From: Solobacterium sp.
GTDB taxonomy: Bacteria > Bacillota_I > Bacilli_A > Erysipelotrichales > Erysipelotrichaceae
DNA length: 54,180 nt
Assembly: GCA_017469355.1 (NCBI GenBank)
Contig: JAFUGM010000009.1
Location: forward strand, 1-54,180
Reading direction: 5' to 3'
This document shows positions 20,824 to 29,115 of this stretch, one piece after another (position 1 is the stretch's first letter; the number at the start of each line of letters is the position of its first letter). Both the position numbers and the translations under genes were made by a program. The notes under the pieces were generated by a model. It ran no database searches. It worked only from the letters and a program-made list of their open reading frames with translations, and was not told the DNA's origin.

Positions 20824-21404
20824 GATAGGGAATACAGAATACAAAGCCGCTGTTTCTTCTTACCGAAGGAATAGTAGATATCCGATTCGGTATTGAAGTA
20901 GTGGTAAGGAATCACGCAGTTATAGGAAAAGGGATGGTCGAAGGTCCATGTGAGATCACTTCGGGAAAACTGCCTGGTACGATGATACGGGTCAAATACA
21001 TAGGCCTGTTTCCGCTTCCGATTCACGCCGGTAATCAGTACATAGTGCGGATCGGCGATCATTACCTTCGCCACAACGGCTCCGCCATTGTACAGAAAGG
21101 TTTCCATATGCGAACCGGGTTCCAGTGACACTTCTGCGCCAGCCAGCACTTCCGCTTCGATCGGATAGGAAGAAAAGGTCATAAAACTCAGCCAGTCTGC
21201 GAATTGAATCATCGCTTCATCGCTGGTGCCGTATTGTCCTTTCTCAATTCCATTGGTCTCATAGCCATCGAGCGTAAACTCATAGATCTTACGGATGACA
21301 TCCTGAGGAATCTCCTTGCGCTGGAACAAGAAGGATAACATATTGGTAAGTGTAGTAGGACCGCAGTCAAACTCACTGATCTGATAGTGTAACGGTATTT
21401 TCAT
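20817..21404 (-). CDS. C39-like cysteine peptidase domain protein
   Basis: 195 aa, no signal peptide. N-terminal LHYQISEFDCGPTTLTNML puts the nucleophile at Cys14. HYVLITGVNRKRKQAYVFDPY (about 119-140) supplies the His and Asp of the papain-like triad, as in peptidase C39 and C39_2 domains. No ABC exporter or leader peptide gene is adjacent, so a role in bacteriocin processing is not supported. Ends beside the peptide transporter operon in convergent orientation. Ribosome site weak. Confidence 0.65.
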   Translation of the reverse strand: MKIPLHYQISEFDCGPTTLTNMLSFLFQRKEIPQDVIRKIYEFTLDGYETNGIEKGQYGTSDEAMIQFADWLSFMTFSSYPIEAEVLAGAEVSLEPGSHMETFLYNGGAVVAKVMIADPHYVLITGVNRKRKQAYVFDPYHRTRQFSRSDLTWTFDHPFSYNCVIPYHYFNTESDIYYSFGKKKQRLCILYSLSK

Positions 21405-21519
21405 TTCGGTTTACCTTCGGACGTGATGGTTCGGCAGAAGTCCTGCAGCGAACACCATAATATTTTACAATAACAACAGAAATCGTAAATGACAGTTTGT
21501 GCGGTTGTGTGAGGTAAGT

Positions 21520-22692
21520 ATGAAAGATATCAAAGAGCGTTGCGAAGCATATTATGAAGAAATTGTGGCGATCCGCAGAACCATTCATTCCCATCCGGAA
21601 CTCGGAATGGAATGCGGGAAGACTACTGACCTTATCTGTTCCTGTCTTGACAGGATTGGTATTCCATACCGCCGCACAGGAGAGTCTGGCGTCATTGCGG
21701 ATCTCAAAGGGACAAAGGCAGAGGCGGATGCGATGGTGCTGTTAAGAAGTGATATGGATGCGTTGGCGATGAATGAGGCGACTGGCCTGCCATTTGCCTC
21801 AGAGATTCCCGGTCGTATGCATGCATGCGGGCATGATCTTCATACCGCAATCATGTTGGGGAGCGCTTCAATTCTCAAAGAAATGCAGGGAGAATTTGCC
21901 GGAACGGTACGGTTTCTCTTTCAGCCGGCAGAAGAGCTGTCTGATGGCGCAAGATACATGATTGAGCAGGGTGCACTGGATGGTGTAAACATCTGTTATG
22001 GACTTCATATGGATCCCTTTGCGCCAACCGGGACAATTCGAATGAAAGCAGGGCCGGATTGGGCAGCGGTGGATCGCTTCACAATTACAGTTCACGGAAC
22101 CAGTGCCCATGGTGCTATGCCGCATAAGGGAGCCGACGCAACCGTAGCCGCGAGCGCACTGGTCCTGGATCTGCAGTCGATGGTCTCCCGCTATTGCGAT
22201 CCGATGTCTTCACTTGTGGTGACGATCGGAAGTCTTCATTCCGGGACGGCTTGGAACATCATTTCTAACGAGGCAGTGCTCGAAGGAACATGTCGGTCAT
22301 TTGACCGGGAAATTTATGAACGGATTCCTGAACTGCTTGAACGGGTGGTAACCCATACCCCGCAAAGCTATGGGTGTACGGGAGAGCTGGATTTACGAAG
22401 AACCTGTCCGCCGGTGATGAATGATGAAACAATTTATGCCCTTGCGAAGCAGTCTGCCTCAAAGATCCTTGGGGAAGAACAGGTTCTTGAGGCGGTACAG
22501 GAGATGATCGGTGAGGATTTCGCCTGTTACGCAGAACAGGTGCCGTCCTGTTTTGTTCATCTTGGGTCTGGTGCTGGAGTTCCTCTGCACAGCACAACGA
22601 TTCAGTTTGATGAGGCATCGATGAAAACCGGTATGGCGGCGGAAGTTCAGTTTGCGCTGGACGCGCTGGAATACCTTGAGAATCAGAATTGA
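21520..22692 (+). CDS. M20-family amidohydrolase (N-acyl-amino acid/hippurate hydrolase type)
   Basis: 390 aa from the ATG at 21520, with GAGGT 4-5 bp upstream. Family features: IRRTIHSHPELGMEC, the metal-binding HACGHDLHTAIMLG, FQPAEELSDGARYMIEQG, and the dimerisation-domain segment GTSAHGAMPHKGADA. Metal-dependent cytoplasmic enzyme that removes acyl or similar groups from amino acids or peptides. It may work on peptides imported by the adjacent operon. Confidence 0.9.
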   Translation: MKDIKERCEAYYEEIVAIRRTIHSHPELGMECGKTTDLICSCLDRIGIPYRRTGESGVIADLKGTKAEADAMVLLRSDMDALAMNEATGLPFASEIPGRMHACGHDLHTAIMLGSASILKEMQGEFAGTVRFLFQPAEELSDGARYMIEQGALDGVNICYGLHMDPFAPTGTIRMKAGPDWAAVDRFTITVHGTSAHGAMPHKGADATVAASALVLDLQSMVSRYCDPMSSLVVTIGSLHSGTAWNIISNEAVLEGTCRSFDREIYERIPELLERVVTHTPQSYGCTGELDLRRTCPPVMNDETIYALAKQSASKILGEEQVLEAVQEMIGEDFACYAEQVPSCFVHLGSGAGVPLHSTTIQFDEASMKTGMAAEVQFALDALEYLENQN

Positions 22693-22828
22693 CAGAATCT
22701 GAAAAGTGTAAGTGATTTCCTGTTTTTACATGCCTTTGAATCATTGATCAGGGGATTTTGGTTTCCCCAAGAAACCATAAATATGGTACATTCAGTTTGC
22801 GTGCATTATGATGCCGGAAAGGGAAGGA

Positions 22829-23689
22829 ATGAAGACCGCAATTGTCACGGACTCCAACAGCGGAATCTTTCGAAGCGACGCCGAACAACTCGGTGTTTAT
22901 GTTATTCCGATGCCGATTGTCATCGACGGAACAATTCGTTTTGAAAATGAAGATATTACGCCGCGTGAGTTCTATCAGGCCATGGAGAACGACCGTGAAA
23001 TTTCGACCTCCCAGCCTGCGCCAGGATCGATTACTGCGGTATGGAATCAGGTACTTTCTTCAGCTGATGAGCTGGTATATATTCCCATGTCCTCCGGTCT
23101 CTCCGGTTCTTATGAAGCAGCGCTTTATCTGGCGGATGGATATGATGGAAAAGTCAAAGTAGCGGATAACCATCGAATTTCCGTGACGCAGTATCAGTCG
23201 GTACTTCGGGCTGCCCACCTTGCGGAAGAAGGGCGTGGGGCAGAAGAAATCTGTGCGATTCTCGAACATGAAGCAAGAGAGTCTTCGGTTTATCTCACAG
23301 TAGATACCCTGAAGTATTTTCGTCGAAGCGGTCGGGTAACGCCTGCCGCAGCAGCTTTGGGTGACTTTCTGAATATCAAACCGGTTCTCTTTACAAGAGG
23401 TGACACCTTCGATGTGGTTGGAAACTTCCATGGACATCTCAAGGCAGAGACCTGTCTGATTGATTCAATCCGCAGAGATCGGAACACGCTGTTTCCTGGC
23501 GTACCGAATGAGGAGTTGTATATCGCGGCGGCCGACAGCTTCAGCCAGGAGAATGATTCGCTTCGCTGGCGGAAGAAAATGGCTGACGCATTCCCGGAGT
23601 ATGATCTCTTCTGGGCACCGCTGTCCCTGAATATTACCTGTCATACCGGGCCAAATGCCTTTGGCTCCGGGGTATTTCGAAAACCATGA
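22829..23689 (+). CDS. DegV-family fatty-acid-binding protein
   Basis: 286 aa from the ATG at 22829. The N-terminus KTAIVTDSNSGI is the DegV signature. SSGLSGSYEAA contacts the lipid head group, and ITCHTGPNAFG near the end completes the fold. DegV/FakB proteins hold a fatty acid for phosphorylation by FakA; no FakA is nearby. Monocistronic with its own terminator. Confidence 0.9.
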   Translation: MKTAIVTDSNSGIFRSDAEQLGVYVIPMPIVIDGTIRFENEDITPREFYQAMENDREISTSQPAPGSITAVWNQVLSSADELVYIPMSSGLSGSYEAALYLADGYDGKVKVADNHRISVTQYQSVLRAAHLAEEGRGAEEICAILEHEARESSVYLTVDTLKYFRRSGRVTPAAAALGDFLNIKPVLFTRGDTFDVVGNFHGHLKAETCLIDSIRRDRNTLFPGVPNEELYIAAADSFSQENDSLRWRKKMADAFPEYDLFWAPLSLNITCHTGPNAFGSGVFRKP

Positions 23690-23691
23690 GT

Positions 23692-23719
23692 ACGGTCCGC
23701 TCTTAATCGGGCCGTTTTT
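23692..23719 (+). terminator. Rho-independent terminator after the DegV gene
   Basis: ACGGTCCG (23692-23699) pairs with CGGGCCGT (23708-23715) with one G-U-type mismatch, followed by T's. Confidence 0.7.
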
Positions 23720-23736
23720 ATACGGAGGCACTCCCG

Positions 23737-23803
23737 TTGACAATCCATGTGCACTTGTTAAAATTGAGAACAGTTCTCATTTTTATTTTGAGAACAATTC
23801 TCA
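23737..23803 (+). promoter_or_regulatory. Zinc-operon promoter with two tandem Fur-family (Zur-like) boxes
   Basis: -35 TTGACA at 23737-23742, a 16-bp spacer, and -10 TAAAAT at 23759-23764. Two 15-bp 7-1-7 palindromes follow at once: TGAGAACAGTTCTCA at 23765-23779 and TGAGAACAATTCTCA at 23789-23803, 24 bp apart. Both would cover the transcription start and the leader. The pattern matches Fur/Zur/PerR operators (TGAnAAT-n-ATTnTCA type), so the first gene of the operon probably represses its own promoter when metal is plentiful. Confidence 0.85.
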
Positions 23804-23819
23804 TATTTGAGGTGAATTC

Positions 23820-24251
23820 ATGAGCGAGCGACAGAGTTATAAGACAAAGCACAGAGAAGAACTTCTGGAATATATGAAGTCCTTACGGGGTACACATATC
23901 ACTGCCAGTGAAGTCTATGATCATATGGCGTCGGGAAATGCGAAGATCGGAAAGGCGACAGTCTACCGTCAGCTGGAACAGATGGTAGAACGTGGTCAGG
24001 TACTGAAATACGTGACCGATCCTAACACACCGGCCTGTTATGAATATGTGCCGGAGGGGGATCATTGTCAGGAAGCAGTCTGTTTTCACTGTAAATGTGA
24101 AGTCTGCGGGAAATTGATTCATATGCATTGTGAGGAACTGGATGAGTTTCAGGCACATCTCTACAATCATCACCAGTTTTCCATGGATCCCCGACGGACG
24201 GTATTTTATGGAATCTGCGGCGCATGCGCGGAGAAGGGGAGCGGACGATGA
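23820..24251 (+). CDS. Fur-family transcriptional regulator (Zur-type)
   Basis: 143 aa. N-terminal winged helix with HITASEVYDHMASGNAKIGKATVYRQLEQMVERG, then a dimerisation domain with two CxxC pairs for structural zinc (CEVC near residue 95 and CGAC near 137) and several His and acidic residues (IHMHCEELDEFQAHLYNHH) for the sensing site. GAGGTG precedes the ATG. Its last codon overlaps the ATG of the metal-binding lipoprotein. Zinc specificity is inferred from the operon. Confidence 0.88.
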   Translation: MSERQSYKTKHREELLEYMKSLRGTHITASEVYDHMASGNAKIGKATVYRQLEQMVERGQVLKYVTDPNTPACYEYVPEGDHCQEAVCFHCKCEVCGKLIHMHCEELDEFQAHLYNHHQFSMDPRRTVFYGICGACAEKGSGR

Positions 24252-25207
24252 AACGGATCATTCGAGCAGTCTTGTCTGCGCTTCTGGCATTGGGGTGTGT
24301 TTCCTGTGGCTCGGCAGATACGAGTTCATCGGACAATACGATTCATATTGTGACTACCATCTTTCCAGAGTATGACTGGGTGAAGCAGATTCTTGGAGAG
24401 AACCCCGCTGACATGGAAGTTACCCTGTTAATGAGCAATGGCGTGGATCTGCATAGCTTTCAGCCCAGCGCGAAGGATATCATGACCGTTTCTTCCTGCG
24501 ATCTCTTTATTTATGTTGGCGGCGAATCAGACGACTGGGTAAGGGATGCGCTGGAAGAAGCGGTGAACAAAGAGATGATCGTTATCAATCTTCTGGATGT
24601 ACTGGATGGCTATGTAAGGGAAGAGGAAACCCTTGATGGCATGGAGGAAAGTGAAGAGGAAGAAGAAGGCGCCTATGATGAGCATGTATGGCTTTCGATC
24701 CGCAATGCGGAGCGCTGTCTTGTTTCGATAGAAGCAGCGATCGAAGCCCTTGATACAGCACATGCGGAGACATATCGGGCAAATCTAAGTGCCTATATCG
24801 ATTCACTGAAAGATCTGGACCAGGCGTATGAAGAAACGGTATCTGAAGCACAGAATGACATTTTGTTATTCGCAGATCGCTATCCGTTCCGCTATCTTGC
24901 GGAAGATTATGGTCTGACGTGCTTTGCGGCATTTCAGGGATGTTCGGCTGAAACGGAAGCGAGTTTTTCTACTGTGACTTTCCTTGCGGAGAAGGTAGAA
25001 GAGTATGAATTGCCCTGTGTGTTGATTCTTGAGACGGGCGACACACGTCTTGCGACAACCATTCTTTCCAATACGGAAACACCGGATCTTCCGGTACTGA
25101 CATTGAATTCCATGCAGGGGGTGGGGATGCTTGATGTGGAAGATGGCGCTACGTATGAGTCCCTGATGGAAGCGAACCTTGAGGTTCTGAAACAGGCATT
25201 GCGTTAA
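24248..25207 (+). CDS. Metal ABC transporter substrate-binding lipoprotein (ZnuA/AdcA-like)
   Basis: 319 aa from the ATG at 24248, overlapping the regulator's stop. The lipobox is VSCG (Cys near residue 19). First ligand His in SNGVDLHSFQPS and second in DEHVWLS. The loop between them is acidic (EESEEEEEGAYDE) instead of His-rich. Where classical ZnuA has FHDAYGYF the sequence is FADRYPFRYLAEDYGL, so the third His is replaced, and the later CSAETEASF segment is conserved in Firmicutes relatives (from memory). Probably captures Zn, possibly Mn, for the two following genes. Confidence 0.88.
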   Translation: MKRIIRAVLSALLALGCVSCGSADTSSSDNTIHIVTTIFPEYDWVKQILGENPADMEVTLLMSNGVDLHSFQPSAKDIMTVSSCDLFIYVGGESDDWVRDALEEAVNKEMIVINLLDVLDGYVREEETLDGMEESEEEEEGAYDEHVWLSIRNAERCLVSIEAAIEALDTAHAETYRANLSAYIDSLKDLDQAYEETVSEAQNDILLFADRYPFRYLAEDYGLTCFAAFQGCSAETEASFSTVTFLAEKVEEYELPCVLILETGDTRLATTILSNTETPDLPVLTLNSMQGVGMLDVEDGATYESLMEANLEVLKQALR

Positions 25208-25218
25208 GAGGCAGCGAT

Positions 25219-25938
25219 ATGGAATTGATTCGTGTAAAAGATCTCAGCCTGGGCTATGAGAACCGTCCCATCGTTACGCATCTGAACTTTACCGTAAAAG
25301 AAGGGGAGTATCTCTGCATTCTTGGGGAAAATGGCTCTGGAAAGACAACCCTGATGCGAACCTTGTTGGGATTACAGAAACCGCTTGGCGGAACAATTAC
25401 AATCGGGGAAGGCCTGCGATCCAATGATATCGGTTATCTTCCTCAGCAGACCCAGGCACAGAAGGACTTTCCAGCCTCCGTATATGAAGTGGTGCTTTCC
25501 GGCTGTCAGGCCAGTGCCTCTGGCCACTTCTTCTATACAGCCGCAGACCGTAGGCTTGTGGAAGAAAACCTTCGGAAGATGGATATTCTGGAATTGAAGG
25601 ATCGCTGTTATCGGGAACTCTCCGGAGGTCAACAGCAGCGCGTGCTTCTTGCGCGGGCATTATGTGCCGCAAAGAAAGTGCTTCTGCTGGATGAACCGGT
25701 ATCCGGTCTTGATCAGAAGGTGACAGCTGAAATGTATGAGGTGATTCGAAAACTGAATCGGGAAGGAATTACTATCCTGATGATTTCTCATGATGTGGAA
25801 ACCGCAGTTCGGGATGCCAGTCATGTGCTTCATATTGGAACCCCATTGTTCTTTGGGACAAAGCAGGAGTTCCTTGCGGACCGGGTGTGCCGCTTATATC
25901 TCATGAGTGAACAGGGGGAACAGGAATGGAACAGCTGA
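25219..25938 (+). CDS. znuC: Metal ABC transporter ATP-binding protein (ZnuC-like)
   Basis: 239 aa. Walker A GENGSGKTT (about 36-44), Q-loop LPQQTQ, signature LSGGQQQR, Walker B VLLLDEPVSGLD, and ISHD. Overlaps the permease start by 13 bp. Energises zinc uptake. Confidence 0.92.
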   Translation: MELIRVKDLSLGYENRPIVTHLNFTVKEGEYLCILGENGSGKTTLMRTLLGLQKPLGGTITIGEGLRSNDIGYLPQQTQAQKDFPASVYEVVLSGCQASASGHFFYTAADRRLVEENLRKMDILELKDRCYRELSGGQQQRVLLARALCAAKKVLLLDEPVSGLDQKVTAEMYEVIRKLNREGITILMISHDVETAVRDASHVLHIGTPLFFGTKQEFLADRVCRLYLMSEQGEQEWNS

Positions 25939-26759
25939 TTTTATATCTTCGTTATCCCTTTGTCCGCTATGCGATGATTGTCGGTGTGCTGATTGCGCTA
26001 TGTTCGTCTTTGTTGGGAGTGACATTAGTGCTTCGCCGTTTCTCCTTTATCGGTGATGGGCTTTCTCATGTGGCGTTTGGCGCAACTGCCATCGCTTCGG
26101 TGATGAACCTGATGGAAAAAACCATTCTGGTGTTACCGGTCACGGTAATCAGTGCCGTGCTGTTATTGCGGAGCGGAGAACACCGCAAGGTGAAAGGGGA
26201 CGCGCTGATCGCGATGATATCCGTTGGGGCGTTAGCCTTCGGGTATCTGCTTATGAATTTGTTTTCTACCTCATCCAATCTATCCGGAGATGTATGTTCG
26301 ACCTTATTTGGCTCAACATCCATTTTGACTCTAACAACCTCAGAGGTCTGGCTCTGCGTAGTGCTTTCCGCCATTGTCCTTTGTGCGGAAGTGTTGTTAT
26401 ATAACAAGATCTTTGCGGTGACCTTTGACGAAGAGTTCGCCAAGGCGGTCGGGACGGACACTGGGAAATATAATCTCATCATCGCGGTGATGATTGCGGT
26501 GATTATCGTTCTCGCCATGAATCTTGTCGGGTCACTTCTGATTTCCGCGCTTGTGATCTTCCCAGCGCTTTCTGCCATGCGGATCTTCAAGAGTTACCGT
26601 AAGGTCATGATTTTCTCTTCGGTGTTTTCGGTATGCGTTGCGGTTATTGGAATGGTGATTTCCATTCTTGCGGGAACCCCGGTCGGTTCTACCATCGTAG
26701 CCGCGGATGTGATTGGTTATGGGTGTTGTTGGCTATATGCGGAGGTGCGTTCAAGATGA
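25926..26759 (+). CDS. znuB: Metal ABC transporter permease (ZnuB-like)
   Basis: 277 aa with about eight membrane helices. SFIGDGLSHVAFGATAIA and the SALVIFPALSAMRIFKSYRK region are characteristic of the ABC-3 metal permease family. Its stop overlaps the ATG of the following lipoprotein. Confidence 0.92.
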   Translation: MEQLILYLRYPFVRYAMIVGVLIALCSSLLGVTLVLRRFSFIGDGLSHVAFGATAIASVMNLMEKTILVLPVTVISAVLLLRSGEHRKVKGDALIAMISVGALAFGYLLMNLFSTSSNLSGDVCSTLFGSTSILTLTTSEVWLCVVLSAIVLCAEVLLYNKIFAVTFDEEFAKAVGTDTGKYNLIIAVMIAVIIVLAMNLVGSLLISALVIFPALSAMRIFKSYRKVMIFSSVFSVCVAVIGMVISILAGTPVGSTIVAADVIGYGCCWLYAEVRSR

Positions 26760-27310
26760 GATTGAAACCATTAATTTATACAGCTGTATTATCGTTATTG
26801 TTCGCTGGATGCGCACCACGCTATGGGGCGAATATTCAGGTAGATACATCTGGCTCAGGCATTGGGCAAGTATTGGAAGAGCGGATGGAAGAAGAGACGA
26901 AAGTCAAGGAAGTGAGCGAGGCTGAAGTTCATAGCACCGCACTTGCGTCAACCTCGTATGATTTGGTAGATGTCGATCTGACTGGGTTATCTTCCACCAT
27001 GGTTTATGCGGAAGTTTATAATATTGTGATGAACCCGGATGAATATATGGGAAAAGTAATATGCATGGATGGAATGTATACGGAATTCTATAACGAGGCA
27101 CTTGATGTGTGGTATTTCTCCTGTATCATTCAGGATGCGTTGGCCTGTTGTGCACAGGGAATTGAATTTGTGCTGACAGAGGATTATATCTATCCTGAGA
27201 ATTATCCGACGGAAGGTGACTATATTATCGTGACGGGAATCTTTGACCGCTATGAAGAAAATGGCTTTCCATACTATACACTGCGGGAAGCAGTGCTGAG
27301 TGAAGCTTGA
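26756..27310 (+). CDS. Zinc-operon lipoprotein with CC motif, OB-fold-like (DUF1980/YcgQ C-terminus-like)
   Basis: 184 aa, GGAGGTG site, start overlapping znuB by ATGA. Lipobox LFAGC at residue 18-19. Residues about 20-80 are a linker. The C-terminal half reads EYMGKVICMDGMYTEF ... WYFSCIIQDALACCAQGIEFVL ... GDYIIVTGIFDRYEE, in the order of the C-terminal domain of YcgQ/TIGR03943 proteins, where a CC-A-x-[DG] motif follows a beta strand. Unlike YcgQ it lacks membrane helices and is a lipoprotein. In Bacillus the ycgR-ycgQ pair is under Zur control (family knowledge), consistent with this site. Likely a surface metal-handling accessory protein; the resemblance is from memory and needs a profile search. 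Confidence 0.7.
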   Translation: MRLKPLIYTAVLSLLFAGCAPRYGANIQVDTSGSGIGQVLEERMEEETKVKEVSEAEVHSTALASTSYDLVDVDLTGLSSTMVYAEVYNIVMNPDEYMGKVICMDGMYTEFYNEALDVWYFSCIIQDALACCAQGIEFVLTEDYIYPENYPTEGDYIIVTGIFDRYEENGFPYYTLREAVLSEA

Positions 27311-27323
27311 AAGGAACTATGAT

Positions 27324-28358
27324 ATGCGAACATTTGAAGGATTTCAGAAGGGTGTGAACTTTGGCGGATGGCTGTCTCAGGCAGATGAGACTACCGAAGA
27401 ACATTACCAGAGGTTTATTACGGAGAGCGATATCAAGGAAGCTGCCTCTCTTGGGATTGATCACCTGCGTTTACCGGTAGACTATACCTTAATTGAATCG
27501 GAAGATGGGCAGCCGCTGGAACAGGGGTATGTTCATGTGGATCGGGCAGTCGACTGGGCAGAGAAGTATGGTCTGAATCTTCTGCTTGATATGCATAATA
27601 CCTATGGATATACCTTTGATCCATTAGCGGTCGGGGCCGATCGCGAGATCTTCTTTCGTGACGCTTCTCTGCAGAAACGCTTCTTTCAGATGTGGGATCG
27701 GATTTCCTCCCGTTATGGAACCCGGAGACATGTGGCATTTGAACTGTTGAATGAAGTCATTTCTCCCTCAATTGCGGAGGAATGGAATATCATTGCGGAT
27801 CAGACTGTAGATGTGATTCGTAAGAATGCGTCGAAGTCATGGATTGTGATCGGGGGCGTTCGATACAATAACGTCACCAGTGTTCCTCTTCTGCATCAAC
27901 CAAAGGATGACCATATCGTTTATAACTTCCATTGTTATGAACCGATGATTTTCACGCATCAGCGTGCCTATTGGGTAGAACATATGCCTAACGACATTAC
28001 GGTTCACTACCCGGATACGGCAGAACATTACATCGCTCAGGCTTCTGGTATCTCCGATGATCTTGCGGGGGCATTAACCCGAGTGGATTCTTCTTCCTCT
28101 GGAACCGAGCTCTTTGAACTGTTGTTTGCGCCGGCAATCGAAACGGCAGCTCAGCGCAACGTGCCGTTATATTGCGGGGAATATGGTGTGATTGATCAGG
28201 CACCGGTGGAGGATACCCTGCGTTGGTTACAGGATATTCATGAAGTCTTTGAACGCCACGGGATTGGCCGCTCCTTATGGAACTATAAGGAGAAGGACTT
28301 TGGCCTGACCGAAGAACATTACGCTTCCATTCGAACAGCGATGGCAGAACTGCTTTAA
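27324..28358 (+). CDS. Glycoside hydrolase family 5 enzyme
   Basis: 344 aa from the ATG at 27324, 13 bp after the lipoprotein gene. N-terminal GVNFGGWLSQ and HLRLPVDYTLIE are typical of GH5. Acid/base Glu in FELLNEV (about residue 143) and nucleophile Glu in YCGEYGV (about 281). There is no signal peptide, so it acts on short or phosphorylated beta-glucosides inside the cell. It may be co-transcribed with the zinc genes, but no link in function is evident. Confidence 0.88.
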   Translation: MRTFEGFQKGVNFGGWLSQADETTEEHYQRFITESDIKEAASLGIDHLRLPVDYTLIESEDGQPLEQGYVHVDRAVDWAEKYGLNLLLDMHNTYGYTFDPLAVGADREIFFRDASLQKRFFQMWDRISSRYGTRRHVAFELLNEVISPSIAEEWNIIADQTVDVIRKNASKSWIVIGGVRYNNVTSVPLLHQPKDDHIVYNFHCYEPMIFTHQRAYWVEHMPNDITVHYPDTAEHYIAQASGISDDLAGALTRVDSSSSGTELFELLFAPAIETAAQRNVPLYCGEYGVIDQAPVEDTLRWLQDIHEVFERHGIGRSLWNYKEKDFGLTEEHYASIRTAMAELL

Positions 28359-28377
28359 GCTTATAAGAACCGATAAA

Positions 28378-28422
28378 CGCTCGGAATCCTTCTCATATAA
28401 GAGATCGGCTCCGAGCGCTTTT
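28378..28422. terminator. Bidirectional terminator
   Basis: CGCTCGGA (28378-28385) pairs with TCCGAGCG (28410-28417), followed by T's. Ends the zinc/GH5 unit and faces the convergent TetR gene. Confidence 0.8.
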
Positions 28423-28448
28423 TATGTTTGCGATGAAAGCACATGGAC

Positions 28449-28988
28449 TTACAGGAATGGCTTGAGTGAATCCGGCATACATCGCTCATATATAGGGATG
28501 ATCTGTTCCGGACGTTGGATATTTGGGGTGGAAAAGTTCATTTCCGAACTTCCGATACAACCATACAGGAAGAATGAGATATCTTCAGAGAGGTGTTCAT
28601 CCGGTTCAATATGAAACGTAGTGCGGATGACCTCGAGGTATTTTTCCTTCAGTGGCTTATGGATGAAATGGCGGAAGTTGTTCTGCCCGACATATTGAAT
28701 GAGATTGCGGAAAAAAGGTCGATTGTCATACATGCATTGTGCGTTCAACATAAGCAGATCATGCAGGGTGAGAGGCTGGTTCTGCGTTACATAGTATTGT
28801 TCAATCAGGTAGAGGTATACGGAGTTTGCCAGCTCGTATTTATCGGAAAAATAGTTGTAGAACGTACGCGGACTGATATTGCAGTTGGAAGTAATGTCAT
28901 GGACGGTAATCAATTCAATATCATCCTTGGATAGCAGCTCCAGGGCAGATTCCAGCAGATACTCTTTTGATGTTCGTTTCTTTATCAT
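28449..28988 (-). CDS. TetR-family transcriptional regulator
   Basis: 179 aa from the ATG at 28988 (AGGA site). N-terminal helix-turn-helix LITVHDITSNCNISPRTFYNYFSDKYELANSVY at about residues 25-57; the rest is an all-helical ligand domain. Divergent from the dehydrogenase-like gene and probably its regulator. Confidence 0.85.
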   Translation of the reverse strand: MIKKRTSKEYLLESALELLSKDDIELITVHDITSNCNISPRTFYNYFSDKYELANSVYLYLIEQYYVTQNQPLTLHDLLMLNAQCMYDNRPFFRNLIQYVGQNNFRHFIHKPLKEKYLEVIRTTFHIEPDEHLSEDISFFLYGCIGSSEMNFSTPNIQRPEQIIPIYERCMPDSLKPFL

Positions 28989-29024
28989 TTGCACAATTCC
29001 TAATATATGTGCAATTATACACAT
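28989..29024. promoter_or_regulatory. Inverted half-sites in front of the TetR gene
   Basis: TTGCACA at 28989-28995 and TGTGCAA at 29008-29014 form a 7-bp perfect inverted repeat. A third related half-site (ATACACA) ends at 29023, giving an ATGTG...CACAT dyad at 29007-29024. A likely operator for the TetR protein on its own and the divergent promoter. Confidence 0.5.
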
Positions 29025-29115
29025 TTATGAAATTCCGGCAATTGTCTGTGATATAGCTCATTACTATTCTGACAACAGAGATGAAACTGATATCCGGAAA
29101 GGAATGGAGGAAACA

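Noticed and set aside
20817-21404. C39-like protein as part of a bacteriocin export system
   Set aside because: No ABC exporter, no double-glycine leader peptide gene and no membrane domain nearby.
22751-22768. GGGGA/TCCCC hairpin before the DegV gene as a terminator
   Set aside because: Short stem with no T-run; not strong enough to list as a feature.
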